In this document: piece after piece, positions 8,683 through 17,491 of the stretch | How the letters are laid out: the number at the start of each line of letters is the position of its first letter | Position numbering within the stretch: position 1 is the stretch's first letter | NCBI GenBank assembly: GCA_903875465.1 | Contig: CAIQWB010000089.1 | Span: forward strand, 18,110-82,109 | DNA: 64,000 nt | Origin: an uncultured Verrucomicrobia subdivision 3 bacterium | GTDB taxonomy: Bacteria; Verrucomicrobiota; Verrucomicrobiia; Limisphaerales; UBA11358 | Direction of reading: 5' to 3' | Program-made: the position numbers and the translations under genes | Notes under the pieces: model-generated | The model's input: the letters and a program-made list of their open reading frames with translations, nothing else | Told to the model about the DNA's origin: nothing | Databases searched by the model: none

Positions 8683-9663
8683 ATGATCATTGCCCGTTCA
8701 CCTTTACGCATCAGCCTTGGCGGCGGGGGTACCGATCTGCCCTCGTATTACGAAAAATTCGGCGGCTTCCTCATTGCCGGGGCGATTGATAAATATGTCT
8801 ATATCACCCTGCACGAGACGTTTGTCCCGGACCTGATTGTGAAATATTCGGAGCTGGAACGGGTGCCGAAGGCGGCGCAGTTGAAGCATCCGATCATCCG
8901 GGAAGCGTTCGGCTTGGTGGGCCTGACCGGGCAATCGCTGGAGTTGACGTCCATGGCGGACATTCCCTCGGGCACGGGGCTGGGGTCTTCCGGCAGTTTT
9001 ACGACGGCGCTGCTCAAGGCGCTGCATGCGCACCAGAAAAACCTGGTGCATCCCTCGGAACTCGCGGCCCAGGCGTGCGACATTGAGTTAAACCGCCTGC
9101 ACGAGCCGATCGGCAAGCAGGACCAGTACATCGCGGCGTACGGCGGGTTGACGTGCTTCAATTTTCTGCCGGATGGCCGGGTGGAAGCGTGGCCTTTGAA
9201 GGTGTCCGAGGAAACACGCGATAATCTGGAGGACAATCTGCTGCTGTTCTTCACGGGCTATTCCCGCTCGGCCTCGGCGATTTTGAAGGAGCAGGACACG
9301 AAGTCCAAGGCGGCGGATGCGGACATGATCGACAATCTGCATTTCGTCAAGGACCTGGGCCTGCAAAGCCAGCGGGCGCTGGAGGGGGGCGATCTGCACG
9401 AGTTTGCCCGGCTGATGGACGTGCATTGGCAGCGCAAGAAGCAGCGCAGCGGGGGGATGAGCAATCCCAAAATCAATGAATGGTACGACCTGGCCCTGGC
9501 GAGCGGGGCGCTGGGCGGCAAGCTGATCGGCGCGGGGGGCGGCGGGTTTCTGATGTTTTACGCGGAGGACAAGGCGCGGCTGCGCCATGCGATGCGCACG
9601 GCGGGGCTGAAGGAAGTGCGCTTTCGCTTCGATTTCGAGGGCACCAAGCTGGTGATCACATGA
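8683..9663 (+). CDS. hddA: D-glycero-alpha-D-manno-heptose-7-phosphate kinase-like GHMP kinase
   Basis: This is a 326-aa GHMP-superfamily kinase. The ATG at 8683 (MIIARSPLRISLGGGGTDLP) was chosen because it places the family's N-terminal strand directly at the start; an upstream ATG adds 25 residues without homology. The ATP-binding motif is PSGTGLGSSGSF, and the C-terminal GKLIGAGGGGFLMFY completes the fold. HddA phosphorylates heptose 7-phosphate at C1 in GDP-heptose synthesis. The call rests on family length, motifs and the next two genes (nucleotidyltransferase and SIS isomerase), which form the matching pathway and overlap by ATGA junctions. Fucokinase-type GHMP enzymes are the main alternative. 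Confidence 0.85.
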   Translation: MIIARSPLRISLGGGGTDLPSYYEKFGGFLIAGAIDKYVYITLHETFVPDLIVKYSELERVPKAAQLKHPIIREAFGLVGLTGQSLELTSMADIPSGTGLGSSGSFTTALLKALHAHQKNLVHPSELAAQACDIELNRLHEPIGKQDQYIAAYGGLTCFNFLPDGRVEAWPLKVSEETRDNLEDNLLLFFTGYSRSASAILKEQDTKSKAADADMIDNLHFVKDLGLQSQRALEGGDLHEFARLMDVHWQRKKQRSGGMSNPKINEWYDLALASGALGGKLIGAGGGGFLMFYAEDKARLRHAMRTAGLKEVRFRFDFEGTKLVIT

Positions 9664-10376
9664 GCGCGCCCCTGGACTTGCCGGTGGCCATTCTGGCGGG
9701 CGGCCTGGCCACGCGCCTGCGGCCGATCACAGAAAAAATCCCGAAGTCGCTGGTGCCGGTGCGGGGCCGGCCCTTTCTGGCGCATCAATTGGAAATGCTC
9801 CATGCCCGGGGCATCCGCCGGGCGGTGCTGTGCATTGGCTACCTCGGCGAAATGATCGAGCGCGATTTCGGCGATGGCCGGGATTACGGGATGCAATTGG
9901 AATACTCCTTCGACGGCCCGAAATTGCTGGGCACGGGCGGCGCCCTGAAGCGCGCCCTGCCCCGCCTCGGACCGGAGTTTTTTGTGCTGTACGGCGATTC
10001 CTACCTGCCGATTGCCTACCGTCCCGTGGCGGAGACCTTTCACCGCAGCGGGCTGCCAGGCCTGATGACCGTGTACCACAACGCAGGGCGTTACGACACG
10101 AGCAACGTGGTTTTCCGCGACGGGGCGATTGCGGTTTACGATAAAAAACTGCGCCTCCCGGAAATGCGCCACATTGATTACGGGCTGAGTGTGTTCAAGG
10201 CCTCCGTATTCGACGCCTACGCGGCGGACCAGCCGTTTGACCTGGCGGAAGTCATGGGCCGGCTGGTGCAGGCGAAGCAACTGGCGGGCTACGAGGTGAG
10301 CGAGCGGTTTTACGAAATTGGCTCACCTGCGGGCTTGGCGGAACTGGAAACCCTGCTATCATTCCCCCACGCATGA
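9660..10376 (+). CDS. hddC: Heptose/mannose-1-phosphate guanylyltransferase-like nucleotidyltransferase
   Basis: This 238-aa sugar-1-phosphate nucleotidyltransferase has the signature LAGGLATRLRPITEKIPKSL near its start, then LLGTGGALKRA and VLYGDSYLP for substrate and metal binding. The ATG at 9660 overlaps the preceding stop (ATGA), which fixes the start; further upstream the frame only shadows the kinase. HddC transfers GMP to D-glycero-D-manno-heptose 1-phosphate. Length and context fit HddC, but the donor nucleotide cannot be read from the sequence. The C1-phosphatase-type partner GmhB of this pathway is not in the window. Confidence 0.84.
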   Translation: MSAPLDLPVAILAGGLATRLRPITEKIPKSLVPVRGRPFLAHQLEMLHARGIRRAVLCIGYLGEMIERDFGDGRDYGMQLEYSFDGPKLLGTGGALKRALPRLGPEFFVLYGDSYLPIAYRPVAETFHRSGLPGLMTVYHNAGRYDTSNVVFRDGAIAVYDKKLRLPEMRHIDYGLSVFKASVFDAYAADQPFDLAEVMGRLVQAKQLAGYEVSERFYEIGSPAGLAELETLLSFPHA

Positions 10377-10969
10377 GCTTTACCGAACAATTTCTGGGCG
10401 AGGTCCAGCAAGTCGTCGCGCAACTGAACGTCAACGCCATTGAAAACGCCGCGGACGAACTGGCCCGTGTGCGCGAACGCGGCGGCCGCCTGTTCATACT
10501 GGGCGTGGGGGGCAGCGCGGGCAACGCCGGTCATGCGGTGAATGATTTCCGCAAACTCTGCGGTTTCGAGGCCTACGCCCCGACCGACAACGTCTCGGAA
10601 CTGACCGCCCGCACGAACGACGAAGGCTGGCCGACGATTTTCGCCGCCTGGCTTCAGGGCAGCCGCATTAATGCGCAGGACGGCCTCCTCATTTTCTCCG
10701 TCGGCGGCGGCAGCGTGGAAAAAAACGTGAGCCCCAACCTCGTGAACGCCATCCAACTGGCCAAACAAGTGGGTGCCTCGGTCATCGGCATTGTCGGCCG
10801 CGATGGCGGCTACACGGCGAAAGCAGCCACGGCCTGCGTGATTGTCCCCACGGTCAACCCCGCGCACGTCACCCCCCACAGCGAAGCCTTCCAGGCGGTG
10901 ATCTGGCACCTCTTCGTCTCCCACCCCAAGCTGAAGCAGTCCGCGACGAAGTGGGAGAGCACGAAGTAG
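10373..10969 (+). CDS. gmhA: SIS-domain phosphoheptose isomerase-like protein
   Basis: This 198-aa SIS-domain protein resembles GmhA, which converts sedoheptulose 7-phosphate to D-glycero-D-manno-heptose 7-phosphate. The sugar-phosphate loop GVGGSAGNAGHAVNDFRK and a second SIS segment LIFSVGGGSVEKNVSPNL are clear. The C-terminal HSEAFQAVIWHL carries the His/Glu region seen in the family. The ATG at 10373 overlaps the preceding stop (ATGA). Together the three genes supply isomerase, kinase and nucleotidyltransferase of GDP-heptose synthesis, used in S-layer, O-antigen or capsule glycans. Some residues differ from classical GmhA, so a related ketose phosphate cannot be excluded. Confidence 0.83.
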   Translation: MSFTEQFLGEVQQVVAQLNVNAIENAADELARVRERGGRLFILGVGGSAGNAGHAVNDFRKLCGFEAYAPTDNVSELTARTNDEGWPTIFAAWLQGSRINAQDGLLIFSVGGGSVEKNVSPNLVNAIQLAKQVGASVIGIVGRDGGYTAKAATACVIVPTVNPAHVTPHSEAFQAVIWHLFVSHPKLKQSATKWESTK

Positions 10970-11023
10970 TTGCAATGTCCGGCAGGCGGGCAACGCTGAA
11001 CAAGTGGGAATTGTAGACTCTCA

Positions 11024-11257
11024 TTAAACCCGAATTCCGAAATTAAAACGCCCGGTCTGCATCCATCTATTGGGCATAAACGGTTTGGAACAGTGGCTTC
11101 CCAAGCCGCTGCCAAGCAGTTGCCCATTTAAGGATGTGCGCTTCGCGCCGAGGCAGTCTTACCAGACCGCTGCGGGTATGCGGCGATTTTTCCAAAGCGT
11201 TTCTGCTCCAATATCTTGACGCATCCCAGCCATTTTAATTTCGGAGTTCGGGTTTAA
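11024..11257 (+). repeat. TTAA-type interspersed repeat, copy 1
   Basis: This is a 234-bp copy of an element found four times in the window. It has inverted ends TTAAACCCGAATTCCGAAAT and the matching TTTCGGAGTTCGGGTTTAA, with TTAA at both extremities. The interior is conserved between copies (CTTCCCAAGCCGCTGCCAA, GCATCCCAGCCATTTTAA) and contains GC-rich hairpins, but has no transposase. Its right end abuts the antitoxin remnant at 11259. Confidence 0.85.
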
Positions 11258-11258
11258 C

Positions 11259-11384
11259 GTTTCCCCCGAGCTTTGGCTGGGCATCCATGCCGATGCCGAT
11301 CTCGAACTGGCCCATGAACGCAGCGAAGCCGCGATCATCCGCCGGGTGCCGCCACTGAAACAGACCGAACCGATGGCGGCTTGA
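11259..11384 (+). pseudogene. HigA-like (XRE) antitoxin C-terminal remnant
   Basis: Read in this frame, the 42 codons right after repeat copy 1 give SPELWLGIHADADLELA, followed by a charged tail and TGA. The pattern SPE-WL-hydrophobic-A--DLE-A is the conserved C-terminal helix of HigA addiction-module antidotes. The DNA-binding HTH part is missing; the 55 bp left of the repeat do not encode it, and no HigB toxin is visible. The element probably inserted into, or mediated a deletion of, a toxin-antitoxin pair. Confidence 0.55.
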
Positions 11385-11560
11385 ACACCAGCAAAGGCTG
11401 CCCCAATCAAGCAGGGGTGGCCAAACTTTCGGGCTTGTTTTAGGTTGATCGGCAGGAATTGGGTGCTGAAAGAGTGGATGGAGCCTGGCGCAAGTCGCGT
11501 CTGGCCGCCCGCCTGCTTATTCGCCGGGAATCAGGTCCAAGTCCTGGTGGGTCCGGTCCG
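11385..11560. other. Short spacer downstream of GH1
   Basis: I see no gene or clear terminator. It separates the antitoxin remnant (+) from the 3' end of the GH1 gene (-). Confidence 0.3.
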
Positions 11561-13090
11561 TCACAAAACCCGGTTGGCGGCGATCACCTGCTGGTACCAG
11601 CGGAAACTTTCCTTGGGCAAACGCGTTTGGGTGGCGTAGTCCACATGGGTGATGCCAAACCGGCGGGTGTAACCCCAGGACCATTCAAAATTATCCATGA
11701 GGCTCCAGTGAAAATAGCCCTTGAGCGGATAGCCCTCGGCCACGGCGCGATGGGCGTTCCGCAAATAGGAGCGCATATACATGACGCGGCTCAGGTCAAA
11801 CACCTCACCTTTGGCCGTGACTTCGTCATTGGAGGCGCAGCCATTCTCGGTGATCAAAATGGGCAGATCTGTTTTACCGAGCGCCTCGCTGACCATCCGC
11901 ACGCCCCAGTAGAGGGATTCGGGGATGAAGTTCAGCCAGGGCATGATCATCTGGGGATATTCCTTGGGCAGGGGCAGCACTTCATAGCCGCGGTCATTGT
12001 CGGCGGCTTTCACATAGGATCCGGTGTAAATATTGAAGCCGAGCACATCGAGCGGCTGGCCGATAATCGCCATGTCGCCGGCCTGGACTTTGGGGGCGTC
12101 GGCCCCGAGCTTCGCAATGGCCTGCTCATTATATTTTCCGGTGAGGGCGGGCACGAGCACGGTGCCATTGTGCTCCTCCATGACAAAGGCGCGCCGGGCG
12201 GCCGCGATGTTTTCCGGTGTCTCGATGACGGGAATGAAGGCATCGTAATTCACCACGAGGGCCACTTGGGCCGGCTTGGGGGTGGCGGCGCGGATGGCCT
12301 GGCAGCCGAGGCCATGGGCAAGGAGCGCGTGATGCACGGTCTGCAAGACTTCCTGCCGGGATTTGACAAGGGTGCCCGGGGCGTGCTGGGGCCGCTGGCC
12401 GACGCCATAGCCAAGGTAGGTGAAGCAAAAAATTTCGTTGATGGTCATCCAGTTGGTGATGCGGTCCCCAAGACGCTTGACCACCTGGGTGCAGTAATCG
12501 GCGAAATCGGTGGCGATCTGGCGGTTGCGCCAGGAACCATACAGATCCTCGAGGGCCTGCGGGCTGTCCCAGTGGAACAGGGTGGCGTGCGGGGTGATGC
12601 CGTGAGCTAGCAGCTCATCCACCAAGCGGCGGTAAAAATCGACGCCCTTTTCATTTACCGCGCCGCGGCCATCGGGAATGATGCGCGGCCAGGCGATGCT
12701 GAAGCGGTAATGCTTGATGCCCAACTCGGCCATCAACTTCACGTCGTCGGCAAACCGGTGGTAATGATCACACGCAACCTCGCCGGTGTCGCCGTTCTTG
12801 GTGGTGCCGGGCAGGCGGCTGAAGGTGTCCCAGACACAGGGTTTGCGGCCATCCTCACTGGCGGCTCCTTCAATTTGGTAGGCGGCAGTGGCCGCGCCCC
12901 AGATAAAGTCAGGCGGAAAGGTGGCGTTATTCATGGGCGAAGTGGCCGCACCGGCAGGTTGGGCAATGAGGTTGGAAGAGGTGGACATACCCGAGGCGGC
13001 CATCAGGGCGGCGACGCCCGCCGATTGGGAGAGAAACGCGCGGCGGCTGGTGAGAACCGTTTTGCCGTCAGGACCGTATAGCTTGTTCAT
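11561..13090 (-). CDS. Tat-exported GH1 beta-glucosidase
   Basis: This is a 509-aa family-1 glycoside hydrolase. It begins with a twin-arginine signal (SRRAFLS, then a small-residue hydrophobic stretch to about residue 50). The GH1 barrel starts at FPPDFIWGAATAAYQIEG. The acid/base is Glu219 in TINEI (usually TxNEP, so Ile replaces the common Pro) and the nucleophile is Glu415 in LITENG. The C-terminal GYFHWSLMDNFEWSWGYTRRFG is complete. GH1 enzymes cleave terminal beta-glucosides, beta-galactosides and similar; Tat export means folding with or without cofactor in the cytoplasm, then periplasmic action. The ATG at 13090 precedes the Tat motif. Confidence 0.93.
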   Translation of the reverse strand: MNKLYGPDGKTVLTSRRAFLSQSAGVAALMAASGMSTSSNLIAQPAGAATSPMNNATFPPDFIWGAATAAYQIEGAASEDGRKPCVWDTFSRLPGTTKNGDTGEVACDHYHRFADDVKLMAELGIKHYRFSIAWPRIIPDGRGAVNEKGVDFYRRLVDELLAHGITPHATLFHWDSPQALEDLYGSWRNRQIATDFADYCTQVVKRLGDRITNWMTINEIFCFTYLGYGVGQRPQHAPGTLVKSRQEVLQTVHHALLAHGLGCQAIRAATPKPAQVALVVNYDAFIPVIETPENIAAARRAFVMEEHNGTVLVPALTGKYNEQAIAKLGADAPKVQAGDMAIIGQPLDVLGFNIYTGSYVKAADNDRGYEVLPLPKEYPQMIMPWLNFIPESLYWGVRMVSEALGKTDLPILITENGCASNDEVTAKGEVFDLSRVMYMRSYLRNAHRAVAEGYPLKGYFHWSLMDNFEWSWGYTRRFGITHVDYATQTRLPKESFRWYQQVIAANRVL

Positions 13091-13264
13091 GTGGATTAAA
13101 AATTAAATGGTGGCCCAAGCAACTTGTGAAGTGACTGGGATCGATGATTGCGGGGAGCTTATTTGGCTCGTAAAAAATTGTCACGGCACAAATTGGGTTT
13201 AATCAGAAAATCAGCCGACGGCCGCCATTACGACACCTTAGGGCGGCCACCCGGTCCGCGGGCG

Positions 13265-13810
13265 TCATTGGGTGAGCAACTTGTACAATGAGGAGCCAAA
13301 CAAGAGCGTGATGACCAGGCAACCGCGCCGCAAACGCGAGCGAATCCGCGCATATTGCCCCGCCACAGCCTCCGGCTTGAGGGCACCGGCGCGTTTCGCG
13401 ACCACCCAATTGGCCCAAACGGACCACAAATAGATGAACACGCAACCACTATAGAATACCATGGAAAGGCGATTGGAGGGATAACGGCCCAGCAAAGCGG
13501 CGCAAAAGGGAAAAAATGCGGCCATGGCCAGTTGCGCCAATTGAAAAACGAGCATGCGGTTGGTAATAAACTGGCAGTGATGAAATTGTTCGTTGTGCCG
13601 GAACCAGAACACGCCCAGCGCCACAAAGCTCAGCACATAACTGCCGAAGACCGGCGCGTAGACGGCCATCTTGCGCCCCATTTCCCCGGCGGAATGGGGG
13701 TCGGTGAGATCGGGGACTTTTAATTCCAGCACCAAAATGGTCATCGCGATCGCGAAGATGCCATCAAAGAGGCACTCCAGGCGGTTGCGGCTGATAACAC
13801 TCGGCGTCAT
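13265..13810 (-). CDS. TMEM175-like (DUF1211) potassium-channel family protein
   Basis: This is a small membrane protein of 181 aa from the ATG at 13810; an in-frame GTG at 13840 would add ten polar residues. The first span carries the family signature FDGIFAIAMTILVLELKVP, matching the FSDG-FAIA-T pattern of bacterial TMEM175 channels, where the helix lines the K+ pore. Further hydrophobic segments follow (YVLSFVALGVFWF, QLAQLAMAAFFPFCAAL, VFIYLWSVWANWVV, LVITLLFGSSLY). Only one six-span unit is present, as usual in bacteria, which assemble as tetramers. It lies downstream of the fusion protein gene and upstream of GH1 on the same strand; no functional link is evident. Confidence 0.85.
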   Translation of the reverse strand: MTPSVISRNRLECLFDGIFAIAMTILVLELKVPDLTDPHSAGEMGRKMAVYAPVFGSYVLSFVALGVFWFRHNEQFHHCQFITNRMLVFQLAQLAMAAFFPFCAALLGRYPSNRLSMVFYSGCVFIYLWSVWANWVVAKRAGALKPEAVAGQYARIRSRLRRGCLVITLLFGSSLYKLLTQ

Positions 13811-13960
13811 GGCATTTTCGTTGGGGTCGGAGACGTTCACGCTGGCATTGCTAGGGCAATTAAAACAAACCCAATCCCGGGCAAAGAGCCACGCTCACGC
13901 CCAAATGTCAACGGCGAAAAGGATTCAGACCATGCCCATTGGCGCGCGTGGGAGAACGTC

Positions 13961-16900
13961 TCACCAAGCCACCGACAGGCTGGCCGGGGCAACACTGGCG
14001 GGATCCTGGCGTTCCTGGAGGGATTTCGCGATGGCGGCGGGTGTCCGCGGCACCACGACGGCAAACAGCGTGCGGCCCGCCGCGACCACTTTGACGGGTT
14101 GATCGAGGTCCAAGAGGTCATCCGCCAACCGCAACTCCAGCCGGCCGGTGGCGGGTTCCTCAATGTAAATCGTCTGTCCCACGACCCGGGCGACGTAACG
14201 TTCATTGGACAGCACGACACCGGCGGGACGGACCAGCCAGTAAAAGCGATTATGGGCGGCATCGGCATCCGGCTGCCAGACCACCCGCTTGGGCCAGACG
14301 GCGCGGCGGGCAGCGGCCATGCGCGGAATGGTTTCCGCCTCCCGGCCCATCATGTTATGGGCAAACCCGGGATACACGGTGCAACGATGCACATAGCCGG
14401 CCGGATCCGCCGCTTGCAAGGCATCGAGTTTGGCATTGTATTCGCGCACGATTAAATTGCGGTTATAGGCGGTGTCGTCGCCACCCATGTAGAGGTAGAA
14501 CGGCAGATTGCGCAGACCGGCGGGCGAGGACTGGTTGGGATGGCCGGCGCACATGGTGGCGGCGGCGAAACGGTCCGCGAGGCGGGGGGCCAGTTGGTAG
14601 ACGCCGTCGCCACCGGCGGAGTAGCCGATCAAGTAAACTTGATTGGGGTCCACGTCGCGCTCCATGACCATGTCGGCGATGAGGCGATCCAGCAGCGGAT
14701 CCACTTGGGGCACAAACCACATGTTCCAAGCATCGACGGGCGCGCGCGGAGCGACATTGATACTGCCCGGGGGAAATTCGTAGCGGCCATAATACCCCTT
14801 CCAATTGAGGTCGTTCTCCTCGGTGGTGGCTTGGCCGCCGCCATGCAGAGTGATCCATAGGCTGTGCTTGCCGGTCGGTGGGTCACCGAAATTCTTTTCC
14901 ATCCACTTGAGGGTGTTGCCGTCCAGGGTAATCCGCCGGGCCGACAATTCGGCTCGGGCCGCAGCCTGATCGGCCTGTTCGGATTTCGCCCAAGCCAGCG
15001 CGGCCAGGCTGGCGGCCTCGGGCCGGGTAAGCGCGACGGCGGGTGCTTCGCCGCGGGTGGCGGGCGGTTGGCTCAACCAGGTTTCGGCGGCGAGAAAATT
15101 GGGGGAAACAATGTCCAGCTCATCCCAATTCAAATCCAAGGTGGCCGTGCGGGCGCATGCGGCACAGGGAATGGTCTTTTGTCGCACGACCTGGCCATCG
15201 ACAAAGCGCAGGCTGACGCTCACGGCTTCGTTCGGCAGGGTAAATTCCGCCATGTCATTTAAATCAGCAGTTTCACCACGGGTGCGATCACCCGCCAGGA
15301 CGGCGTCGGCCGCCGAGCGCAATTCCACGGGCCGGACCAGGCGCGGGCCGCCGGCGTGTTCGCGCAGGCGCACGTGAATGACGCGCGCCGTGGGATTTTG
15401 GGGCGCGGCCAGTCCGGCATACCGGGGGGATACAATTAACCCCGGGATGTCATGTGAATCCAAATTCCACGCCAGCGGAAAATAGTTGCCGGTTCGCCGC
15501 CAGCTGGTGGCGTAAATCTGGTTGAGGACGTTGGTGCCGGTAACGGTTCGCGCGGCATCGGCGTTGAACCAGGCTTGATCGGGGCCGGCGGCGTTGTATT
15601 CATCCGCACCGAGGAAATGCCAGTCGCCATCCCAGAATTCCACCCACGTATGGTTGCCCTCCTTTTGGGCCCATTCGGGCACGCCGGCAATGCGGGCGGG
15701 AATCCCCACCGCCCGGCAGGCGTCCACCAAAATGATGGAAAGGCCGGTGCAAGTGGCTTTGCCCTGGGCAATGGATTCCGCCGGGCTCTGATTGTTCCGC
15801 CAGCGAGTGACATTGTAATGGACATTAATGCGCTTGAATAAATCGCGGTTGAGCGCCTGGGCGGCCGCGGTGGCGGTTTGGCAACCCCGAACGATTTCTG
15901 CGCCCATTTTATGAAAACTCGGGCGCCATTCGTCGCGGGGTTCATCCAGGGAGGCGTAAGGCAGGACGTCGTTGAAATAGAGGCGCTCGGACGCGTTTTT
16001 GGCCCAGGGAAATTCGGTTCGGGCTTGCAAGGCGAGGTCCAAATTGGTGAGCAAGCGTTCGGCGCTCAGGTGACCGTAATCCAGCAAGGGGCGGTTGTCG
16101 ACGAGGAACCAGGCGGCGCGCCGGCCCAAATCCCCATGCGCGGCGCCGGCAAGGTCCACGAAACGGTCGGTTTCCACGGGCATGGGGTGATCCAACAGGA
16201 GCAAACGATCCTGGCGGACGCGCCAGACGTGACGGCCGGTGGCGTCTTGATAAGCGGCGGAGGCCACGTAGCCATCGGTCGTCGCGCTTAATTCGGGGTC
16301 CTCGGTTCCCGCCGGCCGGGGCGCGAAAGCGACTCCGAGCTCGCCCAAGGTGAGCGCCCAGTGTCCGTGCGCCTGCCAAAAATCCCGTTCCGCATGATAA
16401 ATGGTGAGGGTCTGGTCCCGGGCGGCTTTTCCGGGGAGGGGGGCTACCGTCTCAGTGCCGGCACTGGCCGCACGGGCAAATTGGAGACGGCCCCAAAGCT
16501 CCGGCCGGTGCATATCCACGATGCCCATGCGCGACCACACCCAATTGTCTTCGCGCTGGCCGGGCAGTTTTTGATAACCACCGTTCGTGATGGCCACCGG
16601 CCACTCGACCCGGGAAAAATTAAGCCGCCATTGCTCCCCTTCTGTGGGCGCGCCGGGATGGCGCGCATACGCTTCGAGCGACCGCCAGGGAAAAGCGATT
16701 TCCACGGTCCAACCGTGGTCGGTATCGGACGGATCATTCAAGGTGCCCTGCACTTGCACGGCGGTTTTCACGCCCGCAATATCCCATTCGTTGTGCGGGG
16801 TTCCCTGGTCCAGATAAGGTTTGTCCAAGCGCAAATCCCAACTGGTGTTCAGGGCGTTCATCTCAAATTCGTAGTAATTGTGCGTGCTGCCCTGGGGATC

Positions 16901-17299
16901 CATGAACACCTCGAAATCTGGATCTTGAAAAATGACAGCATCGTGGTTGGTCAAAGTGGCCCACACGTGGGGCTCGCTGATTTCCGCAGCCACATACAGG
17001 TAATTCTCATCCCACAGCAACTTGGCCCGGGTGCGAAAGCGGGGCACCACCGGGGTGGCAATGTCAGTAAAATCACTCGTCCAGGCCGCCTGCGCCCACG
17101 CTGTGTCATCGAGTTTGCCGTCCACAGCAATCGGTTGGCTGGCATAATGACAAAGATAACCCTGCGGCAGGATGCTTTGCAGGTGGTCCCGCCATTCGTC
17201 AACTTCGCCAGCGCGAACGGAGACAGGCGGGAGCGTGAATAAAATGGCCAGGAAGACCATCGCCGGCCGGTAATGGGCGCTGGAGAATTTTGGGATCAT
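13961..17299 (-). CDS. Secreted CBM9/transglutaminase-like/alpha-beta hydrolase fusion
   Basis: This 1112-aa exported protein has three recognisable parts. After a signal peptide, residues ~50-260 resemble a CBM9/DOMON-like sugar-binding domain (PIAVDGKLDDTAW at its start). Residues ~490-600 form a transglutaminase-like domain with the triad Cys517 (GKATCTGLS), His550 (GNHTWVEFW) and Asp566. Residues ~800-1040 form an esterase/depolymerase-type hydrolase with nucleophile Ser894 in GYSAGGDG, an Asp region MGGDDTAYN and His in GFAHNM. All three catalytic sets look intact. Such proteins may cleave peptide or ester bonds on a bound polysaccharide, but the combination is not one I can name. It is transcribed divergently from the serine hydrolase at 17492. 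Confidence 0.78.
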   Translation of the reverse strand: MIPKFSSAHYRPAMVFLAILFTLPPVSVRAGEVDEWRDHLQSILPQGYLCHYASQPIAVDGKLDDTAWAQAAWTSDFTDIATPVVPRFRTRAKLLWDENYLYVAAEISEPHVWATLTNHDAVIFQDPDFEVFMDPQGSTHNYYEFEMNALNTSWDLRLDKPYLDQGTPHNEWDIAGVKTAVQVQGTLNDPSDTDHGWTVEIAFPWRSLEAYARHPGAPTEGEQWRLNFSRVEWPVAITNGGYQKLPGQREDNWVWSRMGIVDMHRPELWGRLQFARAASAGTETVAPLPGKAARDQTLTIYHAERDFWQAHGHWALTLGELGVAFAPRPAGTEDPELSATTDGYVASAAYQDATGRHVWRVRQDRLLLLDHPMPVETDRFVDLAGAAHGDLGRRAAWFLVDNRPLLDYGHLSAERLLTNLDLALQARTEFPWAKNASERLYFNDVLPYASLDEPRDEWRPSFHKMGAEIVRGCQTATAAAQALNRDLFKRINVHYNVTRWRNNQSPAESIAQGKATCTGLSIILVDACRAVGIPARIAGVPEWAQKEGNHTWVEFWDGDWHFLGADEYNAAGPDQAWFNADAARTVTGTNVLNQIYATSWRRTGNYFPLAWNLDSHDIPGLIVSPRYAGLAAPQNPTARVIHVRLREHAGGPRLVRPVELRSAADAVLAGDRTRGETADLNDMAEFTLPNEAVSVSLRFVDGQVVRQKTIPCAACARTATLDLNWDELDIVSPNFLAAETWLSQPPATRGEAPAVALTRPEAASLAALAWAKSEQADQAAARAELSARRITLDGNTLKWMEKNFGDPPTGKHSLWITLHGGGQATTEENDLNWKGYYGRYEFPPGSINVAPRAPVDAWNMWFVPQVDPLLDRLIADMVMERDVDPNQVYLIGYSAGGDGVYQLAPRLADRFAAATMCAGHPNQSSPAGLRNLPFYLYMGGDDTAYNRNLIVREYNAKLDALQAADPAGYVHRCTVYPGFAHNMMGREAETIPRMAAARRAVWPKRVVWQPDADAAHNRFYWLVRPAGVVLSNERYVARVVGQTIYIEEPATGRLELRLADDLLDLDQPVKVVAAGRTLFAVVVPRTPAAIAKSLQERQDPASVAPASLSVAW

Positions 17300-17491
17300 G
17301 ATATTAAGGGAGCAGATCGGGATGATCGCTCAGCTAATATGTTTCATGGCAGTTTGGTTATCAATCCAGAATGTTCTGAACCAAGGCGGTCTGGATGCGG
17401 CTGGACCGATATATTGGACGGTTGCGCCAAGCCATCATATTCAACGGTCTTTCCGCTCGCGTTTTGGCCGGGCGGCCACTAGATTTTTTTC
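17300..17491. promoter_or_regulatory. Divergent intergenic region
   Basis: This 192-bp gap separates two divergently transcribed genes, so promoters for both must lie here. No operator or consensus promoter could be assigned with confidence. Confidence 0.35.

Noticed and set aside
8219..8686. A 155-codon frame in the gap before the heptose kinase
   Set aside because: No homology-like features, odd composition with many Pro/Cys/Arg, and it overlaps the kinase start.
11459..12610. A 383-codon open frame on the + strand
   Set aside because: It is antisense to the complete GH1 gene and is Gly/His-rich like other GC-driven shadow frames; no family motif.
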